A stretch of DNA of 64,000 nt from Leptospiraceae bacterium (lineage in GTDB: Bacteria > Spirochaetota > Leptospiria > Leptospirales > Leptospiraceae). The notes under the pieces were generated by a model. It was given only the letters and a program-made list of their open reading frames with translations. It made no database searches and was not told where the DNA came from. A program made the translations under genes and the position numbers. The stretch lies in NCBI GenBank assembly GCA_022402465.1, contig JAKRSH010000007.1:62001-126000 (forward strand), given 5' to 3'. Shown here piece by piece: positions 26,787 through 35,919 of this stretch. How positions within the stretch are numbered: the first letter of the stretch is position 1; each line of letters opens with the position of its first letter.

Positions 26787-28322
26787 TTATTTTCCTTCAT
26801 TTCCAGAACTTGAATTGCTGAACAAAGTGTACAACTCTGAACGTACTAAAATATATTCTCGATTTGTGTTTGCATTTTGAACGATAAGGTCTGTAGATCT
26901 TGAGAAAATTTCCGCAAGTTGCATAGCATTTATAGATCCGTTGGCAAACATTCTCTTCGCATTAGAAATCTGTTCTTCCATAAGATTACTTGTATTCGAT
27001 AGAAGTAGCAATTGCTTTTGGAAAGTTTTTTCCATAGTTAATAATTCCTTACGCTTAGCTGACTCTTTTCGAATGGTATCTTGGACTTTTTCTCTTTGAG
27101 CCTGTGCCTTGAGTTTTGCTTCTTCATAAGCGCCGATGTCATCTGCATTGTATAAATTCATCTGCACATAGAACCCAACATTATATGCGGTAGCTGTATT
27201 TCTGGAACCATTGTAAAGATTGGATTCACCAAAGGCTCCAACCTTGGGAAGAAACTTTGCTTTTTCAGCCTCAGCGGCAAGACTTGCACTTTCTGCATAC
27301 TCCTTCATTGCTAAAGCCTGGAAAGAAAGTGTAGAAGCTTCCAAAGGTTTATTGGAATTATCACTTGGCTTAGGAAGATGAGAATCAAGAAAAATATTGA
27401 TTGGCTCTAAGTCAATAGACCATGCACTTCCAAACTCATCTGTCATTGTTGTCAAATAACTTCGAATAGATGATTCTTGTGTATCAACTTCTAACCTCAT
27501 TCCTTCCAATCGATTCTTTAATGACTTCAAGCCAAGTAAGCCTGCATATCCAACCGGATTTCCTTTGCCACCAACTTGGTAATTTCTAAGTACAGACTGT
27601 AACTGCTTTTCCGCTTCTGAAATTTGCTTTTTATATTCATCTAAAGAAATCAATTGCGCATAAAGGCTAGCCGTTGAAGAATACTCAGATAAGATTACAG
27701 ATTGCTTTTCCAAATTTTTCCCTTTGGAGATATGGCCATAGCTTTCTGCGATATTGTTCTTGGCGCCACCTTCATAAATTGCAAGATCAACTCCAAGAGT
27801 TCCTTTTTGGTAGGTATTGGCTCCTGGATAGTTCAAAGTGTCCGGTGCAAAAATATTTGCAGTCTGTGAATTAAAACTAGTATAAGGTTGATTGTTTGTA
27901 TCCAAAAAATTACTCACTTGGGATCTTGAAGACTTTGTGCTAAAGTCAGCCTGTCTTGCATCTCTTTGGCCCAATTTAGAAAAAAAGTTTAAGGCAGGAT
28001 CATTGGTAGTGTAGGATCTACCTTCTAAATAAATTTTAGGATGCCAATGCTTTGAAGTTCGCTCTTTACCAGCTTTTGCTGAATTGGATTCATTTTCAAA
28101 AGCAGAAATCAGAAAGGAATGTTTTTGGATGCTAAGGGAGAGATCTTTAAATTTTACGATAGATGAGTCTTTTTCGTGAAGGGATTCGGTTTTTGCACCC
28201 GAACCTTTTCGCTCATTTTCCTCTGGTTGGTTTGATTCTTTTGCAGAAAGATTTCCAATCAGAAGAAGAAATAGTAAAAGAATCAATGCAGCTTCTTTTC
28301 TCAGATAGTTTGGTATTTTCAT
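26787..28322 (-). CDS. TolC-family outer-membrane efflux protein
   Basis: The 511-residue protein has a signal peptide (about 8-27) and the long alternating helical segments of TolC channels, including 'SKHWHPKIYLEGRSY', 'EKAKFLPKVGAFGESNLY' and 'ANGSINAMQLAEIFSR', the conserved end-of-helix motif near 470. A polar, Glu/Lys-rich region follows the signal peptide. It is the first gene of the transcript and overlaps the RND permease region; together they provide the outer- and inner-membrane parts of an export system. GGAG lies 8 bases before its ATG. Confidence 0.85.
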   Translation of the reverse strand: MKIPNYLRKEAALILLLFLLLIGNLSAKESNQPEENERKGSGAKTESLHEKDSSIVKFKDLSLSIQKHSFLISAFENESNSAKAGKERTSKHWHPKIYLEGRSYTTNDPALNFFSKLGQRDARQADFSTKSSRSQVSNFLDTNNQPYTSFNSQTANIFAPDTLNYPGANTYQKGTLGVDLAIYEGGAKNNIAESYGHISKGKNLEKQSVILSEYSSTASLYAQLISLDEYKKQISEAEKQLQSVLRNYQVGGKGNPVGYAGLLGLKSLKNRLEGMRLEVDTQESSIRSYLTTMTDEFGSAWSIDLEPINIFLDSHLPKPSDNSNKPLEASTLSFQALAMKEYAESASLAAEAEKAKFLPKVGAFGESNLYNGSRNTATAYNVGFYVQMNLYNADDIGAYEEAKLKAQAQREKVQDTIRKESAKRKELLTMEKTFQKQLLLLSNTSNLMEEQISNAKRMFANGSINAMQLAEIFSRSTDLIVQNANTNREYILVRSELYTLFSNSSSGNEGK

Positions 28323-28361
28323 CAGCTTAACTCCATATCCTAATTAATTTAATGCCCTTAT

Positions 28362-28377
28362 ATACCATAGGGGGTAT
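28362..28377. promoter_or_regulatory. CsoR-like operator (ATACC-ATAGGG-GGTAT)
   Basis: A 16-bp imperfect palindrome with 5-bp arms ATACC and GGTAT around a G tract, 40 bases before the TolC gene ATG. AT-flanked G/C tracts of this form are typical operators for CsoR/RcnR-family metal or formaldehyde repressors. A TATA-rich stretch next to it on the minus strand could be the -10, placing the site over the promoter. Confidence 0.5.
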
Positions 28378-28504
28378 GCTATCTTTGTTGTCAAACTAAA
28401 AAAAATTCATTTGATTCTCCTAGTCCAAAAGTTCATCATTGTATTTTTAACTGAGAAGGCTGCCACTGTGATTTGCACTCAGTAAATAGAGCAAGGAGAC
28501 TAAA

Positions 28505-29128
28505 ATGGCTTTTAAAAAAACAATCGGCACTGGTGCATCGGAAGATAGATTAGAGAATCTAATCTTAGAAAGACTGACTCCTGGAGTTGATAAGGACAAA
28601 ATCGACCGTCGCATTTGGGATCTCTTTGGGGAAGAATGGTGCGTCATGTTCACTGATCTTTCTGGATTTTCACGTGGTGTGGAAAAATTTGGAATCATCC
28701 ATTTTCTACAAACCATTCATGAGTCTGAAAGGGTCTTAGTGCCGATTATTGAGTCTTTTGATGGAATCTTGCTCAAAGCCGAAGGTGATTCCTTGCTGGT
28801 AATTTTTCGAAATGCAGACAAGGCATTAGACGCCGCGGTAAGGATGCAAAATGAACTTAAAATTTATAATAAAGACAAAATTCCAGAAGAACAAATTCTA
28901 CTCTGTGTTGGTTTGGGTTACGGAAAGGTATTGAAAATTGGCGATACAGATGTATTTGGTTCTGAAGTGAACACAGCAAGTAAATTAGGTGAAGATATTG
29001 CAAAAGTTGGTGATATACTTGTAACTTACAATGTGTTTGAAAAAGTCCAATTCGATAGTTATAATTTCGAAGAAATTCCCAATCCTCCCTCCGGAACTTC
29101 CAAGGCATTTCGTTTCATTTATAAATAA
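28505..29128 (+). CDS. Stand-alone class III adenylate/guanylate cyclase-like protein
   Basis: The 207-residue protein is little more than a cyclase domain. It has metal Asp in 'FTDLSGF' (about D51), 'LKAEGDSLL' with the purine Lys (about 91) and second Asp (about 95), and 'FGSEVNTASKLGED' with the transition-state Asn but Lys in place of the usual Arg. No sensor or membrane segment is present, so regulation must come from partners or cofactors. AAGGAG lies seven bases before the ATG. The gene is divergent from the efflux operon. The Lys substitution may lower activity or mark a distinct subgroup; cyclase function is probable, not certain. Confidence 0.8.
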   Translation: MAFKKTIGTGASEDRLENLILERLTPGVDKDKIDRRIWDLFGEEWCVMFTDLSGFSRGVEKFGIIHFLQTIHESERVLVPIIESFDGILLKAEGDSLLVIFRNADKALDAAVRMQNELKIYNKDKIPEEQILLCVGLGYGKVLKIGDTDVFGSEVNTASKLGEDIAKVGDILVTYNVFEKVQFDSYNFEEIPNPPSGTSKAFRFIYK

Positions 29129-29569
29129 GATCTTCTACCAAGAATGGTTTATCATTTATGGAGTAGAGATAGGTTAGCAAATAGGAAAATGAAGAAAGGA
29201 ATAAATATCGATTTCATTATTATCCACAGTACAATCAGATAGGAATCTCTTGCTCAAAATAAACTTCATTTATTAAAATGATTTTCGAATCATTCTAATA
29301 TGCTGATTTAAATAGCTTTGAATTTTTAATTAATCCTCCAAAAGTCTCAGTTCATTGGTTAAAATCTTAAAATATAAACGTCTACTAGTGGATAGTACAT
29401 TTAAAAATTGAGTATCTCCTAGTACTTGAAAAAGTTGTAACCTCAGGTTTCAAGAGTTACGTCAAATAAGGAATTAAATCCATTTTGGAAATTAATTTCT
29501 TATACAAATATAAATAAATGCTTTTGACTAAATTCAAAACAGGGACCAGCTTGCTCAAAATATTATATT
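29129..29569. other. 441-bp AT-rich intergenic region with a TTCG hairpin and a 13-base repeat
   Basis: No coding frame is convincing. A perfect inverted repeat AATGATT-TTCG-AATCATT lies at 29277-29294, not followed by a T tract. The 13-mer CTTGCTCAAAATA occurs at 29249-29261 and again at 29550-29562, the second copy just before the ATG of the next gene. This could be a regulatory leader or simply unconstrained DNA. Confidence 0.4.
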
Positions 29570-30964
29570 ATGAAAATCTATAACGAAAAAATGAATTTAG
29601 TCAATGAGACCTTTTTTATGAAAAACCCTATTCCTATGTGGGTTTTTGATTTAGAAACTTTTCAATTTTTAGAAGTTAATGAGTCAGCTACAATTGTATA
29701 TGGCTATTCTCGTAAAGAGTTTCTCTCAATGACAATTAAGGATATTCGTCCTGTTGAAGACTTACCAAATCTGTTTAAAGTTGTTTCTCTTGAAAATGAA
29801 GGTTTCATAGATTCAGGTATATGGAGACACATCAAGAAGAACGGGGAAATGATGTACGTAAATATATCTAGTCAGGTTATTGATTTCCAAGGAAAAAAAG
29901 CTGAATTGATTATGTCAATAGATCAGACAATACGTGTTAATTATTTCAATGAATTAAAGATTAACGAAGGTAAGCTGAATAGTATCTTAAATTCGATGAA
30001 GGAAGTTATATGGTCGAGTGATCCAATTCATTTTGAAGTCATTTTTGTAAATAAAAATGTTTTTGAATTGTATGGCTATGAGGCAGAAGATTTTTACCAA
30101 AACTCTAATCTGTGGAGTGAATGTATCTTTGAGGATGACAGAGCAAGAGTGATTGAATGTTTCGCTAAGATGAATGAATCCAATCATTTTGAAGAGGAAT
30201 ACAGAATTCTCACCAAAGATAAGAAAGTAAAATGGATTAAGGATAAGGCATGGTATGTCCGTAACGAATTTGATGAAATCATTCGAGTCGATGGAATCAT
30301 TCGCGAAACCACAGAAGAGAAAGAATATTTACGAAAAATTAAAGAGTTATCAGAGAATACATCCAAACAAAATTTAGTTTTGAGTGAGTTGGCTTTTATA
30401 AATTCTCATAAAATTCGAGGACCTTTAGTATCTATTCTTGCAGGCTTGGATTTACTCAGCTCTGAAGCAAATAAAGATACTATTATTACAAAAATAAAAA
30501 AAGCAGGTGAAGAATTAGATTTAGTAATCAAAAATTCTATGGATCTATTATCAGATGAAAAATGGAATCTTTCTTCAGATCATTTCTCCCACAAAAAAGA
30601 AATTCATACAATTTTCTCAATTGATGATGACCAATTGCAAATAATGATAAATAAAATTTTAATTCAGAAAATTGATTCAAAATTCAATATTTCCCTTTTC
30701 AATAATGCGCAAGAGGCACTAGATAAAATAATCTCAGAAGATCCTCAGATCATCTTTTTAGATTTAAATATGCCTGTAATGAATGGTTGGGATTTTTTAG
30801 ATGAATTGCAAAGAATGAATATAAAATCAGATGTTTACATTCTAACATCCTCCGTTGATTTAAATGATAAAAAGAAAGCAGAAAAGTATGAAAATGTGAA
30901 AGGTTATTTAACCAAACCTCTTTCTAAAGAGACTCTTGAACCAATACTTCATTGTGCGAATTGA
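29570..30964 (+). CDS. PAS-PAS-DHp-receiver signalling protein lacking a kinase ATPase domain
   Basis: A 464-residue cytoplasmic protein with two PAS domains (about 12-125 and 130-255, each with a PAC-like end). A histidine-kinase-type dimerisation helix pair follows, with H280 in 'SHKIRGPLVSILAGL', then a receiver (about 345-462) with D398 in 'FLDLNMPVMNG' and 'YLTKPLS'. No N, G1 or G2 box of a HATPase lies between the His helix and the receiver; only about 45 residues separate them. It therefore cannot autophosphorylate by itself and may be a sensor-regulated phosphotransfer or phosphatase protein (inference). The second copy of a 13-base repeat is next to its start. Confidence 0.82.
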   Translation: MKIYNEKMNLVNETFFMKNPIPMWVFDLETFQFLEVNESATIVYGYSRKEFLSMTIKDIRPVEDLPNLFKVVSLENEGFIDSGIWRHIKKNGEMMYVNISSQVIDFQGKKAELIMSIDQTIRVNYFNELKINEGKLNSILNSMKEVIWSSDPIHFEVIFVNKNVFELYGYEAEDFYQNSNLWSECIFEDDRARVIECFAKMNESNHFEEEYRILTKDKKVKWIKDKAWYVRNEFDEIIRVDGIIRETTEEKEYLRKIKELSENTSKQNLVLSELAFINSHKIRGPLVSILAGLDLLSSEANKDTIITKIKKAGEELDLVIKNSMDLLSDEKWNLSSDHFSHKKEIHTIFSIDDDQLQIMINKILIQKIDSKFNISLFNNAQEALDKIISEDPQIIFLDLNMPVMNGWDFLDELQRMNIKSDVYILTSSVDLNDKKKAEKYENVKGYLTKPLSKETLEPILHCAN

Positions 30965-30997
30965 CCCTATTTTGTTTTAAATTGAGCACAATGTTTC

Positions 30998-32308
30998 TTA
31001 CTTTTTAAAAATTACTTTTTTCTCTTTTTTATCTTTAACCGCATTTGCATTTACTGCCTTTGAATCGACCAACACTATTTTTGTAATTTCACTAGGTGCC
31101 CCAATCCGTAAAGGAGGTCCCCAGTATCCCGTTCCTCGACTTACATAGATTAACGTATTTTTGTATCTATGTAGACCTGCAACAAACTTTTGGGCTAGAT
31201 AAATAATCAAATTTCCTGGAAAATATTGTCCGCCATGGGTATGCCCAGAAAGTTGAAGATCAAATCCTGCATCCGCTGCTTCATAAATAGAATTTGGTTG
31301 GTGAGCAAGAAGAATTTTGAAATCAGAATTCTCTAAGCCTTGCATAGATTTCTTAGGATTGGTTTCATGAGCTGGTAAGATGGAACCTGCCTTTAAATCA
31401 GTAACACCAGCTAATCCTAGTTTTGCTTTATTATGAAGTAGAATTTTATTTTCATTTAACAGTACTGTTATTCCTAATTTCTTAATTTCTTGGATCCAAG
31501 ATAAGGCACCATTATAATATTCATGATTCCCTGTAATGAAAAATGTTCCAAATTTTGTCTTTAAATCTGCTAAAGGAGCTAGATGATGAGCATACAAATG
31601 AGCAGGACCATCAACCAAGTCACCTGTAATCACTACTAGATCTGGTTGAAAATTCTGAATTCTTCGGACAACATGTTGAAGAAATGGTCTTTGGATAGTT
31701 GGTCCAATGTGAACATCCGAAATTTGTGCGATCGTAAATCCTTGTAAATCAGAATGAAGATTTTCAACAGGGATATTAACCTCAAGAGTACGAATTCTAG
31801 CATGTGCTTGAAACATTCCCCAAACTGTAAGCAGGCAGGTAATCGCTAACACTATTAAAGAGCTATAAAAAGTGTCCATTCCACTAAGAGGAAAAACATT
31901 GTTTAAAAAAGTCGATTCAAGCAAATTTGATAGGTTAGGTGATGAATATCGAATGAGAGACAAACAAATTATCATTATATCTTGAAACAGAACAATGCTT
32001 AATAAAACAGTAAAAAAACCTAAGCTCAAAAATGAAAAATAAGAAAAGACAGATTGCAATCTAGGACTTGAAAGAGTATGCGAGATCCAATAGGAGATAG
32101 GAATAGAAAATACAAGAACTACAATAATGCACCAAGCAAAAATGGATAGGATTCCATCAAAGCCCAACCCAGAAATCATCTTAGTCCCAATATAAAAATA
32201 ACCAGCACCTATAATGCTTGTAAAAATAGAAAGAAAAACCAAAAATCGATTCAATAGAAATACTTCCCTAAATTTTGATACAACTTTTAGACCATTTTTA
32301 TGATCCAA
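30998..32308 (-). CDS. Membrane-anchored metallophosphoesterase (YkuE/YaeI-like)
   Basis: The protein has about five N-terminal hydrophobic helices (20-185). A calcineurin-like phosphoesterase domain follows with the five metal motifs: 'ISDVHIGP' (about 196), 'ITGDLVDG' (about 226), 'ITGNHEYY' (about 258), 'LAHQPN' (about 330) and 'LSGHTHGGQY' (about 350). Related proteins act on UDP- or phospholipid-type substrates at the membrane. The start is uncertain: the longest frame begins with TTG 32308, overlapping the divergent gene's longest frame. A TTG about 20 codons later follows a GGGAAG and may be the true start. Confidence 0.88.
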   Translation of the reverse strand: MDHKNGLKVVSKFREVFLLNRFLVFLSIFTSIIGAGYFYIGTKMISGLGFDGILSIFAWCIIVVLVFSIPISYWISHTLSSPRLQSVFSYFSFLSLGFFTVLLSIVLFQDIMIICLSLIRYSSPNLSNLLESTFLNNVFPLSGMDTFYSSLIVLAITCLLTVWGMFQAHARIRTLEVNIPVENLHSDLQGFTIAQISDVHIGPTIQRPFLQHVVRRIQNFQPDLVVITGDLVDGPAHLYAHHLAPLADLKTKFGTFFITGNHEYYNGALSWIQEIKKLGITVLLNENKILLHNKAKLGLAGVTDLKAGSILPAHETNPKKSMQGLENSDFKILLAHQPNSIYEAADAGFDLQLSGHTHGGQYFPGNLIIYLAQKFVAGLHRYKNTLIYVSRGTGYWGPPLRIGAPSEITKIVLVDSKAVNANAVKDKKEKKVIFKK

Positions 32309-32365
32309 ATCTTTCTTTCTTTTTTCGATTTACAATTCTTCTTGCAAATGCAATATAATATTCTT

Positions 32366-32866
32366 ATGACTTTAAGACTTGCCTTGTACTCTTTCTTAAT
32401 TTCGCTTAGCTCTATGATTACCAGTTTGTTCTTTGTAATACCTGCTTTCAAGAGTATGAATTTTCCTGTAGGAACTTTTGCAAGACAACTTTCCTTTGAT
32501 GAGGATAAGCTTCGTGCTTGGCTAAACATTATGCAAGAAGCTGGGCGTCTACCTTTGATTGCCATTCAACATAAGTTAGACGATTGGTTCGCCTTATCTT
32601 TTGGTCTGGTTTTTTTAACTCTTGGTTTTTTCCTTGCGACAAAGTTAAAGATTTCCAAGTTTAAAATCATAGGAGCTCTGGGTTTTATAGGTGGAATCTT
32701 GGATCTAATTGAGAATCGAATGTTTCTAGAAATGGTTTCTCGCATCCAAGAAATAGATTCAACATCGGCGATAATCTTTTCCTTAGTAAATCTATGCAAA
32801 TGGAGTTTGTATGCGATTGGAATAATCGGTTTCTTTTATATATGGTTGAGCGAAAAGAAAAAATAG
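32366..32866 (+). CDS. Small four-helix membrane protein of unknown function
   Basis: About 166 residues from ATG 32366, with hydrophobic segments near 5-28, 78-97, 104-118 and 138-158. Between the first two helices is a polar loop with 'RQLSFDEDKLRAWLNIMQEAG', split around residues 39-59. I do not recognise the family. Longer starts at 32300 and 32348 exist but would run into the divergent phosphoesterase start; no clear ribosome site helps. The gene is divergent from the phosphoesterase and followed by the pirin gene. Confidence 0.55.
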   Translation: MTLRLALYSFLISLSSMITSLFFVIPAFKSMNFPVGTFARQLSFDEDKLRAWLNIMQEAGRLPLIAIQHKLDDWFALSFGLVFLTLGFFLATKLKISKFKIIGALGFIGGILDLIENRMFLEMVSRIQEIDSTSAIIFSLVNLCKWSLYAIGIIGFFYIWLSEKKK

Positions 32867-32922
32867 TTTAATATTAAATTATTTTTTGCCATTTTTCATC
32901 TGACAAATGTCTATAGTATTAG

Positions 32923-34092
32923 ATGTTCGAAGAAGCAAGTTCTCGCAGAAGTTTTCTCAAAAGAACCCTTGGGGGCTTGGTTGCATTTTCTCTTAGTGGA
33001 TTTGCACTTAGAAATATTTTATTTCCAAGTTCCACAAAAGAATCAATCGAAACTTCAGAAAAGGAAACCTCAAATATGAAGGCAAATGGCATTTTAAATT
33101 TAGAAAAACTCGGCTTCCAATGGCCCACAGCAGATCCTTTTCTTTTCTGTGTTCACCATGAAGACTTCTATCCTAAGGGTAACTCCGCTTCGGGTCCGGA
33201 TGCCTCACTTTCTGGTAGAGACCTTGGGCAAGATTTCACCCCAAAAGATGGTTGGAGAATGTACCATGGTGAGAAAGTCCCTGGCTTTCCAGGTCACCCA
33301 CACAGAGGTTTTGAGACAGTCACAGTCGTAGAACGAGGCTTAGTGGATCATGCAGATTCCCAAGGTGCTGCAGGAAGATACGGCAGAGGTGATGTGCAGT
33401 GGATGACTGCAGGTGCTGGAATCCAACACTCAGAAATGTTTCCCTTACTTTCTAAAGATTCAGAAAATACTTTGGAACTTTTTCAGATTTGGATGAATCT
33501 TCCAGCTCGAAATAAATTTGTAGAACCCCATTTTAAGATGCTTTGGTCAGAGAATATTCCAGTGCTCGATCTTAAAGATTCTGATGGCAAAACCACCAAA
33601 CTTAAATTAATATCTGGATCTTATCTGGAGAATAAGTCCCCTCAACCTACTCCGAATTCCTGGGCAGCAGATCCGTCCAATGAAGTAAACATTTGGATTC
33701 TACACTTAGAACCTAATGCAAAATTTACGATTCCTGCCATGAGCAAAGGTTTGAATCGAAATCTTTACTATTTTCAAGGCACTGGACTTACTGCAAATGG
33801 CTTAGAGATTCCAGAATACAACCGAGCCATTTTGGAATCCGACGAATTAATAGAACTTGTCAATGGTTCAGAGGATGCAAGAATTCTATTTTTGCAAGGA
33901 AAACCTATTGCAGAACCAGTAGCGCAGTATGGACCATTTGTAATGAATACTCAATCCGAAATCCAACAGGCTTTCACTGATTACCAAAGAACCCAATTTG
34001 GTGGATGGCCTTGGGAAACTTACGAACCAGTTCATCATAACAAAGGAAGATTTGCTCGATTTGCAAATGGTAAAGAAGAGCTACCATCTTGA
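32923..34092 (+). CDS. Tat-exported pirin-family protein
   Basis: The 389-residue protein opens with a canonical twin-arginine signal 'SRRSFLKR' followed by a hydrophobic stretch, so export in folded form is predicted. The mature part is a bicupin of the pirin type: 'GFPGHPHRGFETVTVVERG' holds the metal His pair (about 126-128), then 'DVQWMTAGAGIQHSEM' gives the third His and Glu, with a C-terminal second cupin. Pirins are iron-binding proteins, some with quercetinase activity, and normally cytoplasmic or nuclear. Tat export of a metal-loaded pirin into the periplasm fits cytoplasmic cofactor insertion. Substrate unknown. Confidence 0.87.
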   Translation: MFEEASSRRSFLKRTLGGLVAFSLSGFALRNILFPSSTKESIETSEKETSNMKANGILNLEKLGFQWPTADPFLFCVHHEDFYPKGNSASGPDASLSGRDLGQDFTPKDGWRMYHGEKVPGFPGHPHRGFETVTVVERGLVDHADSQGAAGRYGRGDVQWMTAGAGIQHSEMFPLLSKDSENTLELFQIWMNLPARNKFVEPHFKMLWSENIPVLDLKDSDGKTTKLKLISGSYLENKSPQPTPNSWAADPSNEVNIWILHLEPNAKFTIPAMSKGLNRNLYYFQGTGLTANGLEIPEYNRAILESDELIELVNGSEDARILFLQGKPIAEPVAQYGPFVMNTQSEIQQAFTDYQRTQFGGWPWETYEPVHHNKGRFARFANGKEELPS

Positions 34093-34171
34093 GTTAAATT
34101 AAATCAGATTAAGACTCTTTGCTTTATTTCTTGCCAGGATCTTTGTAATCTGACATACATTTTGAAGGATA

Positions 34172-34465
34172 GTGCGGGCTGGAACTTTTTTCTCTAAGAG
34201 TGTTCGAGGTATTTCCTTAGTCTTGCAAAGACTCATTAAGAAAACTGAAGAGCCAGATATCCAAGCCTTAAAACTTGCCTATGAAAAATCAGGTATGAAA
34301 TTTCCTGACACAGGCTATCGTCCCACAACCAGAGAAGATCTCAGCCATGGTCTGCAAATAGCCTTAAAATCTAATGGTCTCATAATGTCTATATTAGGTG
34401 ATTGGACTTGGGAAGAAAATTCTATGCCACAGCTTCCTGATTGGATTCCAGCTAAATTAGATTAA
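34172..34465 (+). CDS. Small protein of unknown function (GTG start)
   Basis: A 97-residue protein, starting at GTG 34172 with AAGGAT four bases upstream. It has a basic N-terminal helix, then a polar stretch with 'TGYRPTTREDLSHGLQIALKS' split near residues 48-68, and ends 'LPDWIPAKLD'. No signal peptide or known motif was recognised. It lies 80 bases after the pirin gene on the same strand and may be cotranscribed. Coding status is supported by the ribosome site and length only. Confidence 0.5.
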   Translation: MRAGTFFSKSVRGISLVLQRLIKKTEEPDIQALKLAYEKSGMKFPDTGYRPTTREDLSHGLQIALKSNGLIMSILGDWTWEENSMPQLPDWIPAKLD

Positions 34466-34512
34466 AAATTTATTTTCTAAGTCTATTTGATTAAAATTAC
34501 TTTTACAATACC

Positions 34513-35919
34513 TTATTTTTCTAGATTCCCATTTGCAATTTGATTCACTGCTATATTCCCGTTTACATCAGCGATATGTCTTCCGAAAGCATTCATCACC
34601 AAATAGTGAATAGGTGCTTGTGTAATCACATAAATATACCAAGGAAGGGAAGGAACAAATTCATGGATTGCAGTTAAGGAGTATTTCTTATTCTGAACCT
34701 GTCGAAACTCAAGCCAACCTGTATCACTTGTTCGAGTTAATAAGCCGCCTATAATATGAAATTTTTGTCTGTCTTCTTCAAAATTTCCATGGATATATTG
34801 CAAAAGTAAAATAGGCTTCTTCAAAAAGAAAATTCTAAACGCAACCAAATCCTTGCTAGGTTCAACATCTACCAAGATCAAAGATCGGAAGACTTTCGGT
34901 AACCAATTCATATATTCACGTGCCATCCATTCACTATTTCTTTTTGGTACAGGCGGAAGTCTTTGGATAGATCGAACACTTTTGCGATGTGAAATTTTTC
35001 TTTGGGGTCTTGCTGATACTGGTTTAGTTTCTTTCTGTAAAACCTCATCCAACATACTTGCAAAAGTCTTAAACGAAATAAATTTTTGAATCAAGGGAAG
35101 AGGTTTCTCTTGGGGAAGATCACATACTAAACTATCAATTAAAGGTGAAACCAAGGCATAATGAGAATTCCCAAACCAAGTCACCCAAAGTTTACTAAAT
35201 CCGGTGGAATTGATAGGAACAGGAAACATGAAACGTCTTACTTTCAGTTTTTCTGCCATTATCCTCATAAGATCCCTATACGTTAATTTTTCTCCATTTA
35301 CTATATCTATTGTTTGGTGAAAATATTTCTTCTTACTCACTGAATCTTTTAAGATCGAAATCACATCATCAATGTAAATAGCTTGGGTCTTAGATTGAGT
35401 CCAGGACGGTAGAACCATCACAGGTAGTTTTCTAACTAGAGAATTGAGAATTTCAAAAGAAGAACCTCCCTGCCCTACAACCATCCCTGAACGAAATACA
35501 GTTACTGGAATTTTTGTAGCTTGAAGAACACCTTCCACTTCTTGTCTACTCTGCAAATGCTTACTGATAAAACCTTCCGGAACAATTCCACCCAAATAGA
35601 CGATCTGTTTGATTTTATTTTGCATACAAGATCTTGAAATATTATCAGCAATAAGAAGATCAGTATCTCGAAAATTTCCTTGGAACAATCGGGAAGATGG
35701 CATCATGGAATGAACTAAGTAAAATACAACATCAGCACCTTTCAATGCTTCTAAAGTGCTTGTTGTACTAAAGAGTTCGCAGTGTCTCCACTCAGCATTC
35801 AAAGGAAGATTTTCTATGGGAGACCTGGATAAGGCAATAATCTTATGCTTTGTTGCTGCAAGACTTGCGATAAGGTTTTGTCCTACAAAGCCACTTGCTC
35901 CTGTAATTGCTATTTTCAT
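34513..35919 (-). CDS. NAD(P)-dependent epimerase-type SDR with DUF2867 C-terminal domain
   Basis: The 468-residue protein begins with an extended-SDR Rossmann fold: 'ITGASGFVGQNL' (4-15), 'VFYLVHSMM' (about 66), 'VYLGGIVP' and 'VFRSGMVVGQGGSSFE' (about 141). The C-terminal 170 residues form a SRPBCC-like DUF2867 domain ('WYIYVITQAPIHYLVMNAFGR' split near 430-450). Such SDR-DUF2867 fusions are common and uncharacterised, with suggested roles in lipid or quinone modification. The tyrosine of the catalytic motif is not obvious, so it may be an atypical SDR. AGGA lies four bases before the ATG. Confidence 0.83.
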   Translation of the reverse strand: MKIAITGASGFVGQNLIASLAATKHKIIALSRSPIENLPLNAEWRHCELFSTTSTLEALKGADVVFYLVHSMMPSSRLFQGNFRDTDLLIADNISRSCMQNKIKQIVYLGGIVPEGFISKHLQSRQEVEGVLQATKIPVTVFRSGMVVGQGGSSFEILNSLVRKLPVMVLPSWTQSKTQAIYIDDVISILKDSVSKKKYFHQTIDIVNGEKLTYRDLMRIMAEKLKVRRFMFPVPINSTGFSKLWVTWFGNSHYALVSPLIDSLVCDLPQEKPLPLIQKFISFKTFASMLDEVLQKETKPVSARPQRKISHRKSVRSIQRLPPVPKRNSEWMAREYMNWLPKVFRSLILVDVEPSKDLVAFRIFFLKKPILLLQYIHGNFEEDRQKFHIIGGLLTRTSDTGWLEFRQVQNKKYSLTAIHEFVPSLPWYIYVITQAPIHYLVMNAFGRHIADVNGNIAVNQIANGNLEK

